Shown piece by piece: positions 56,945-64,000 of a DNA stretch of 64,000 nucleotides. The stretch covers positions 71,215,912-71,279,911 of the forward strand of contig CM055265.1 of the NCBI GenBank assembly GCA_029237695.1. The letters are read 5' to 3'. Made by a program: the position numbers and the translations under genes. The stretch is from Conchocele bisecta (lineage: Eukaryota; Mollusca; Bivalvia; Lucinida; Thyasiridae). The stretch's first letter is position 1; the number at the start of each line of letters is the position of its first letter. The notes under the pieces were generated by a model. That model was not told the DNA's origin, did not search any database, and was given only the letters and a program-made list of their open reading frames with translations.

Positions 56945-57737
56945 GATGACTAAAGGATTAAATCTGTATATCGGACACTTGTAATATTTAGAACGGGTGG
57001 AATAGTGAATTTATAATTTCTCACAAATTCATTACTACTGTCTGTTCCACGTTTTTCTGCCGACAAACTTTTGGCTATTAAATTAATAACCCCCCCCCCC
57101 CCCACCACCACCCACTGATTATCTACCCCCTTTTCGCCTAGAATTTTGTCATGTACCATGTACCATGTACCCCATACAACTTTTAAACCGTACTAGGCTA
57201 CTAGCTACAGACCTGCAACCTGATGGTTATCTTCCTCATGTTGAGTAGATGCACAGTTTATATTTATTAGACATACAGGTCATGGATTATTTCCCCCTTT
57301 TCAACTTAGAATTTCCAATTTTTTCTTGTAACTTGTATAACATTTAGCTACATACCTGAAACTTGGTATGTACATTTAGCTTCCTTATGATGAGTAGAAC
57401 TTGATGCGCAAAGTTTATTTCATTTTTTTATTCGACCCCCGAGTCATGGATTACCTCTTTTCGACTTGGAATTTCACCATTTTGCCTCACAACTTGTCAA
57501 AACTTCTAAACCGTAATAGCTGGGGGCTTGGTATGTAGCTTCTTTATCATGTTTATGGTGTGTAATTGCACAGTGAATTTATATTTTTGCTTTGTCACTG
57601 AGCCATGTGTTATTTCCCCCCTTTTGGACTTTTGTAGTTTACTGGGAGCTGCGGTTATCCATAGGTTTGCCCCGCAGAGTAACAAATTAGATCCAATTCA
57701 CACTTTAGCTGTTAATTGTGACATATTTTCTATATTT
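56945..57737. repeat. Degenerate tandem block with poly-C tract
   Basis: A C-run of about 14 at 57091-57104 precedes three or four degenerate units of about 150 bp (GGATTATTTCCCCCTTTTCA, ACTTGGTATGTACATTTAGC, CTTTATCATG). No credible gene; the 106-codon frame at 57528-57848 runs across unit borders. Confidence 0.55.
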
Positions 57738-58591
57738 ATGCCCCAACGCAATAGTGAAAGGGCATTTAGTGTTATCCTTGTCCGTCTTTCCGTCCGTCAC
57801 CAACCTTGTATGTCGTACAAACGTTTACACCGTACGATACAGGCCTGAAACTAGGTATGTAGCTTCCTTTTGATGAGTAGTTGCGAAAAGTTGATTTTGA
57901 TTTTTTTATTTGACTCCTGGTCGTGGATTATCTCCCCCATATTCTATGAACACATTTTTAGCGCGCCTTCCGAAGGAATACCGAAGGAAGAAGTGCTTAT
58001 GGCATACCCTCGGCGTCGTATGCGTATGTCCGTCTGTCTTCAAAAAGTATAATGGCCTATATTTTCTGTTTCCTTGCTTGGATTTGCTTCATATTTCACA
58101 CACACATTGCTCCAAGGGTCCTCTACTGCGATGTGGCGAATCCACGTCCGTGCCGCCCCTTCTAAGCACAGGGTCAAGGTCACATACTTTGTGCATCTCG
58201 AAACCTTAACGCTCGGGGTAAATTGCCTATATTTTCTGTTTCCTTGCATGGATTTGCTTCATATTTCACACACGCATTGCTCCAAGGGTCCTCTACTGCG
58301 CTGTGGCAAATCCACGTCCGTGCCCCCCTTCTAATCCCAGGGTCAAGGTCACATACTTTGTGCATCTCGAAACCTTAACGCTCGGGGTAAATGGCCTATA
58401 TGTTATGTTTCCTTGCTTGGATTTGCTTCATATTTCACACACGCATTGCTCCCAGAGTCCTCTACTGCGATGTGGCAAATCCACGTCCGTGCCGCCCCTT
58501 CTAAGCCAAGGGTCAAGGTCACATTCTTTGTGCATCTCGAAACATTAACGCTCGGGTGAATGGCCTATATTTTCCTTGCTTGGATTTGCTG
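57738..58591 (+). repeat. Tandem-cored repeat, about 168-bp units, part 1
   Basis: The ATGCCCCAACGCAATAGTG head at 57738 and the AGCGCGCCTTCCGAAGGAAT head at 57959 precede three units with TTGCATGGATTTGCTTCATA, CACACGCATTGCTCCAAGGG and GGGTCAAGGTCACATACTTT. The array resumes at 59254. Confidence 0.75.
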
Positions 58592-59253
58592 GTCAGTTTT
58601 ACCCTTGTAGACATGCATTTCGCATGGATCGATTTGGTATATCTGTCAATAAATCATGTTCGAACATCATGGCCATACCGATGTAGGATGTAGATATCAA
58701 ACAGGCATATTCAGAATGTGAACGCTGTTTGGGGAACACCAGTTCTGGGATTGAAGGAAGTTTACACAGATCTATTACACAGATCTATTACATACATGTA
58801 CACATGTATATACATACATGTAGTCGAACACCCGCACGTATGGCCACCTCATTTCATTTCGTCACAAAGGAATGCAAATTTACACCTCTAATGATTTGCT
58901 CGACAGGCGATTGAGCGAAAATTTAGAGGAAAATTTACGTTTCTTTAAGGCGATGATACAAAATTTACGGTTCTTAATTATCGTTTCTATCTAATTTCTA
59001 TGTGGGGAAGTGAAAAACACAACACATGATGATGCAACAAACAAAAGCTTGTTTAATTAGGACTACTCCATAGATAAATAAACTACTATATTTTAAACAA
59101 TACATGTAGTAAAACGACAATTAAATGGCCAAAATACAGGGTGTGGTGTCATTTGGTTTTCGAACCCGATTTTCAGACGCGACGTTATCTGTGACATTAT
59201 TTTTACAGAATATTTTCTTTAATATCTTCCTAACAAACAGACGGATTTTAATG
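58592..59253. other. Insertion splitting the 168-bp array
   Basis: The left unit breaks after TTTCCTTGCTTGGATTTGCT, and the array restarts at CTCGAAACCTTAACGCTCGG. The 660 bp between is unique here; it includes a short ACATGTAC-rich stretch at about 58790-58820. Ends and class were not resolved. Confidence 0.55.
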
Positions 59254-59620
59254 AAACTCGAAACCTTAACGCTCGGGTAAATGGCCTATATTTTCTGTTT
59301 CCTTACTTGCATTTGCTTCATATTTCACACACACATTGCTCCAAGGGACATCTACTGCGCTGTGGCAAATCCACGTCCGTGCCTCCCCTTCTAAGACCAG
59401 GGGCAAGGTCTCATACTTTGTGCATCCCGAAACCTTAACGCTCGGGGTAAATGGCTTATATTTTCTGTTTCCTTGCTTGGATTTGCTTCATATTTCACAC
59501 ACGCATTGCTCCAAGGGACATCTACTGCGCTGTGGCAAATCCACGTCCGTGCCGCCCCTTCTAAACCCAGGGTCAAGGTCACATACTTTGTACATCCCGA
59601 AATCTTAATACTCGGGTAAG
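59254..59620 (+). repeat. Tandem-cored repeat, part 2
   Basis: Two further units of the same family (CACATTGCTCCAAGGGACAT, CGTCCGTGCCGCCCCTTCTA), ending near CTTAATACTCGGGTAAGCAC. Confidence 0.75.
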
Positions 59621-60368
59621 CACTAATGACTCATTAACATTTCATTAGTGACTCCTTAACTAATGTGTCATTAAATTCAGTTGTACGAACACTAAGTTAT
59701 CATTAAGTCGTCATTAACTTATCATTAGTTAATGTAGGTACTAGACCATCATTAGGGCGCGTGCTCCCGTCATTAAGCCTTCGTGAATTATCCAAGATGG
59801 CGGCCATTGCTGTTGATTCGTTAAAAAACAACAGAAAAGACGGATGAGACGGTGAAGATGAAGTTTCAAATTACTCTAGATTTCCTTTATAAAATGCTAC
59901 TTACATATTTATTGCGTAAACATGCCAACAATCCCTGTAATTTGTCCGTCTCATTCTGCAACTCTGAAGGGCCTTATTCAGACCACACGCAAACTGCTGT
60001 ACATGCTGTCACTGACAGTGTTGGCCTTCAAGCTTAAACAACACAGCTGCAGTGAACTTACACAGTGACGTCACTTCGTCAGCATACCGATCTAATAATA
60101 GGCTAGTGACACCTTACACCGTGTTCGACCTAACAACAAGTGGGGGTGATTGGTAATTTTGATGGGACTGGATTAGAAAATACTGCCCGATTCGATTAAT
60201 GCATGATGTCTTACAAATAAACACATATGATCTATATTACAGCAAAAGCAATACAATAAATATGTTTTTCTCTAAGAATAAACTTTGTTGTAATATCTAC
60301 AGCTAGTGATTACTTTACTAAATGGGTTAACAAATGTTAGTTGAATGCTTATAATATAACATATGATC
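59621..60368 (-). other. Repeat-bordered segment joining the inverted MORC intron copy
   Basis: 59625-59750 is rich in CATTAGT/ACTAATG inverted words. A possible start (AAGATGGCGGCCATTGCTGT at 59790) opens only 15 codons. 60318-60360 is the reverse complement of MORC intron 1915-1958 (GCATTCAACTAACATTTGTT), marking where the inverted duplication resumes. Confidence 0.6.
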
Positions 60369-63217
60369 AAGAGTTGTCAGAAGACAACGAAGCTCGCCTG
60401 TTGGCTGCAGCCTTCACTCAAACTTGGCACAGTTGCATAAAAAACATGAATATTATATAACTTGGGTTAAGGGGCGTGCGGTGGACCTTGACATTGGGGT
60501 CAGTGGTGCAAGGTGGGTCGTGGGTTTGCTATAGCATAATATAGCATATTAAGATGAATGCATGTATGAAATATCAATGCGCTCCCTGAAAACAGAAGTA
60601 AAACAAAATTTAACCCAACGTTAAGTTTATGAACGCACTACATTGGTGATTTTCTACAGCATGATAGCTATACACATGAGGAATGCATGTATGAATGTGC
60701 TATGTTTGTGACCCTGACCTTGGGGAAGGGGGGGGGGGGGGGGGGGTCATGGATTTCATGTAGCACAATAGAGGATCATCAGATGAATGCATGTATGAAA
60801 TATCAAAGCGTTCCCTGTAAAGAAACAGAAGTTACACAACATTTACCCCAACGTTAAGTTTATGAACATGCTAAGTTTGTGACCTTGATATTGGGGTAAG
60901 GGTTGGGAGGTGGGTTGTGGATTTGCTACAGCATAATAGAGGGTCATCTGAGGAAGGCATGTATGAACTAGATTTGTCAGTAAGCTAGGCTTACGGAATA
61001 CCCCCCGCGTGGGCCCAGGTACCCCTAAAATATGTAAAAAATTCCAAGTGTGTGGGCTTGTGACCTTGACTCTGGTCTTAGCGGGAGCGGCATGAACGTG
61101 AATTTGTCACAGGGTGGTAGTGGTCCATTGGAGCAATGCGTGTGTGAAATGTGAAACAGATCCGAGCAAGAAAATATAAGTTATAACCGATTTCTCTGAT
61201 GTTAAGTTTTGTAAAGAGATGTATGTGTGACATTGACCTCGAGATCAGCGGGAATTTGTCACAGCATGCTAGTAGAGCCTTAGAGGAATGCATGCATGAA
61301 ATACTAAGAATTTTAGATGAAAGAAATAGAAGTTATGACATATTTCTCTGATGTTAAGTTTTGTAAAGAGACTAAGTATGTGACCTTGACCATGGGATCA
61401 GTGGAGGTTGGATGGTCGTAGATTTGTCACAGCATGATATTACTACCTTAAAGGAATGCACAAGTGAAATAATAAGAATTTTCAGGAAATAGAAGTTATA
61501 ACTTATTTCTCTGATGTTAAGTTTTGTAAAGAGACTAAGTATTTGACCTTGACATTGGGATCAGCGGGGGTTGGACGGTCGTGGATTTGGCACAGCATAG
61601 TAGTAGAGCCTTACAGGAATGCATGTGTGCAATATTAAGCATTTTCGATGAAGGAAAAAGAAGTGATAACTTATTTCTCTGATATTAAGTTTTGAAATAC
61701 TAAGTATATGACCTTGACCTTGGGATTACCGGAGGTTGGACAGTCGCGGATTTGGCACATCATGGTAGTAGAGCCTTACCGGAATGCATGTGTGAAATAT
61801 TAAGCATTTTAGATGAAGGAAATAGAAGTTATAACAATATTTCTCTGATGTTAAGTTTTGTACAGATACTAAGTATTTGACCTTGACGTTGGGATCAGCG
61901 GGGGTTGGAAGGTCGTGGATTTCGCCAAGCATGGTAGTAGAGCCTTAGAGGAATGCATGTGTGAAATAGTAAGCATTTTAGATGAAATAAATAGAAGTTA
62001 TAACAATATTTGTCTGATGTTAAGTTTACGGACGGACGGACGTACGGACGCACGGACGGACAACCTGACTCCAGTATACCCCCCACAACTCGTTGCGGGG
62101 GTATAAATATCAAGGCGATCCATGAAAGGAAACAGATGTTATAAGACATTTACCCCAACGTTAAGTTTATGAATGTGCTAAGTTTGTGACCTTGACCCTG
62201 GGGTAAGGGGTGGGCGGTGGGTCATGGATTTGCTATAGCACGATAGAGTATCATCAGATGAATGCATGTATAAAATATCAAGGCGTTCCATGAAAGAAAA
62301 CAGATGTTATAAGACATTTATCCCAAAGTTAAGTTTATGAATGTGCTAAGTTTGTGACCTTGACCCTGGTGTAAGGGGACGGCAGTGAGTCATTGATTTG
62401 CTATAGCATGATAGAGGATCATCTGAGGAATGCATGTATGAAATATCAAAGCGTTCCATGAAAGGAAACAGATGTTATAAGACATTTACCCCAAAGTTAA
62501 GTTTATGAATGTGCTAAGTTTGTGACATTGACCTTGGGTTGGGTGGTGGATCGTGGATTTGCTACAGCATGATAGAGGGTCATCAGATGAATGCATGTAT
62601 GAAATATGAAGACATTCATTTACCACAACATTTACCCCAACGTTAAGTTTATGAACATGCTAACATTGTGACCTTGACCCTGGGGTAAGGGTTGGGTGCT
62701 GGGTCATGGATTTGCTACAGCATGATAGATGGTCATCTGAGGAATGCATGTATGAAATATCAAGGCGTTCCATGAAAGGAAACAGATGTTATAAGAAATT
62801 TACCCCAACGTTAAGTTTGTGAACGTGCTAAGTTTGTGACCTTGACCCTGGAGTAAGGGTTGGGTGGTGGGTCATTGATTTGCTACAGCATGATAGAGGG
62901 TCATCTGAGGAATGCATGTATGAAATTTCAATGCGTTCCATGAAAGGAAACAGATGTTATAAGAAATTTACCCCAACGTTAAGTTTATAAATGTGCTAAG
63001 TTTGTGACCTTGACCTTGGGGTAAGGGTTGTGTGGTGGGTCATTGATTTGCTACAGCATGATAGAGGGTCATCTGATGAATGCATGTATGAAATAACAGG
63101 GTGTTCTATGAAAGGAAACAGAAGTTATAAGACATGTACCCAACTTTAAGTTTGTGGACGACGCCGCCGCCGCCGGGGGTAAGCTATAAGCTCTTCTGCA
63201 CTTCGTGCAGGCGAGCT
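60369..63217 (-). mobile_element. AGCTCG tandem-cored element inserted in the MORC exon copy
   Basis: On the minus strand it begins AGCTCGCCTGCACGAAGTGC AGAAGAGC at 63217 and ends TCGTTGTCTTCTGACAACTC at about 60370, the same ends as 47834-52057. Units carry TTTGTGACCTTGACC on the + strand. A different nested element interrupts it at 60969-62105. Confidence 0.85.
60969..62105 (-). mobile_element. ATACCCCC...CTAGT element nested in the inverted array
   Basis: On the minus strand the head is ATACCCCCGCAACGAGTTGT GGGGGGTAT at 62105 with (GTCC)n. Six or seven units of about 168 bp (AAACTTAACATCAGAGAAAT type) follow, and the end is GGGGTACCTGGG...ACAAATCTAG at about 60969. The end matches the fragment at 4141-4358. 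Confidence 0.78.
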
Positions 63218-63327
63218 ACGTCACTGTCCGTCTTGGAGAGACACTTGCTGATGAGCTTGGTCACCACCTTCTTACCCCGAATAGCAATCTTCATCCGCGG
63301 CTTCAGGTATAGGATACTACAGTACTC
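63218..63327 (-). pseudogene. Broken inverted copy of the MORC S5-domain exon
   Basis: The minus strand reads TCGCAG|GAG and then the same 36 codons as 1760-1868 with three base changes: two silent, and one glutamate-to-aspartate change (SKTDSDV). It is cut in the valine codon by the AGCTCG element, so the remainder (YKPTWL and donor) is lost. Flanking intron is also copied. No other minus-strand MORC exon was found in the window. Confidence 0.93.
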
Positions 63328-63372
63328 CTGCGACACGAGGGACAATCTGGGAAAACTAGGCTAATGGAGGTT

Positions 63373-63614
63373 ATTAACCCTTAGACCGCTACTCGCAACA
63401 ATTGTCGTCTGCTGATGCTTTTATATCTTGCCTTATTTCTCAATAAAAACATGGTTTGACAGCACTTCAGAATTATTTCCAATGGAAACAAGAGGATTGT
63501 TTTTCAGACAAAAACATATCTCTTCCCCAATACCACCACTGCATGTTATCAGGACTTGGAAAAGTAGAATTTAAGGCAGCAACAGGAAATATGTAGCTAC
63601 CTTGTATTTTCTGC
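63373..63614 (-). other. Inverted copy of MORC intron 1430-1670
   Basis: It contains the MITE end TTAACCCTTAGACCGCTACT and, on the opposite strand, the same order of phrases as 1447-1670 (TTAAATTCTACTTTTCCAAG, GATAACATGCAGTGGTGGTA). Divergence is visibly higher than in the exon. Confidence 0.88.
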
Positions 63615-64000
63615 ATACTTTTGAAGATACGCGCGACACAAGTTGAATATCCCCACTTTTCACTGAGTCAATGGCCATAACTCCGTGAATACTGGAAGAA
63701 TCCGCATCTAAAACACCAGGTGCGCAACGTCACACGATGACCAGTATTCCTGTAAAGTTTCGCGACTCTAACTGAAATATATTTGGAGATACGAGCGACA
63801 CAAGTTGAAAATCCCCACTTTTCAATAAGTCAAGAGCCATATCTCCGTGAATACTGGATGAATCCGCATCTAAAACCCCAGGTGCGCAACTTCACACGAT
63901 GACCAGTATTCCTGTAAAGTTGTGCGACTCTAACTGAAACTTCACACGATGACCAGTATTCCTGTAAAGTTTCACGACTCTAATTGAAATACATTTGGAG
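63615..64000 (-). repeat. 161-bp satellite, inverted, running off the window
   Basis: More than two units of the satellite at 62-1446 in reverse complement (ACGATGACCAGTATTCCTGT recurs). It is cut by the window edge. Confidence 0.94.

Noticed and set aside
59790..59850. Possible start exon AAGATGGCGGCCATTGCTGT
   Set aside because: Only about 15 codons before a stop and no clear donor; too little to support a gene.

Overview
The window is animal nuclear DNA, most likely from a bivalve mollusc. The evidence is one spliced gene with GT-AG introns spread over at least 44 kb, non-LTR retrotransposon and SINE insertions, many palindromic MITEs, and very many tandem-repeat-cored elements that open with an ATGCCCCC hairpin and (GTCC)n and end in CTAGT. 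The bivalve call is an inference from repeat style; I could not search any database.

The only confidently recognised gene is a MORC-family CW-type zinc-finger protein (MORC3/4-like) on the + strand. Eleven exons between 1760 and 45549 were placed by splice sites and reading phase. They sum to 1641 bases, exactly 547 codons including the stop, and give the end of the MORC S5-like domain, a complete CW zinc finger, coiled coils and a charged C-terminal tail. The N-terminal GHKL ATPase exons lie upstream of the window.

The introns hold a frameshifted LINE (7630-10215), SINEs with visible target-site duplications, nested transposons (24095-26576 inside a MITE; 35883-37525 inside another repeat), and three large minisatellites: a 20-bp unit at 11357-15672, a 60-bp unit at 32281-33980 and a 56-bp unit at 40790-41373. 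Several repeats lie right against MORC 3' splice sites, and the 60-bp array contains one.

Downstream of MORC (45550-64000) are MITEs, SINEs and long 160-180 bp tandem arrays, plus one candidate first exon with a Tudor/agenet-like sequence (53414-53606). At the right edge lies an inverted, broken copy of the first visible MORC exon (63218-63327, minus strand) with its flanking intron and 161-bp satellite, mirroring 1-1960. The window is therefore bracketed by an inverted partial duplication about 61 kb apart.

The long minus-strand open frames over 11.3-15.6 kb and the + frame at 32.3-33.0 kb are products of repeat periodicity and are not annotated as genes. Three blocks inside the minisatellites are full of indels and look like uncorrected long-read consensus. 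No rRNA, free-standing tRNA gene or CRISPR was seen.
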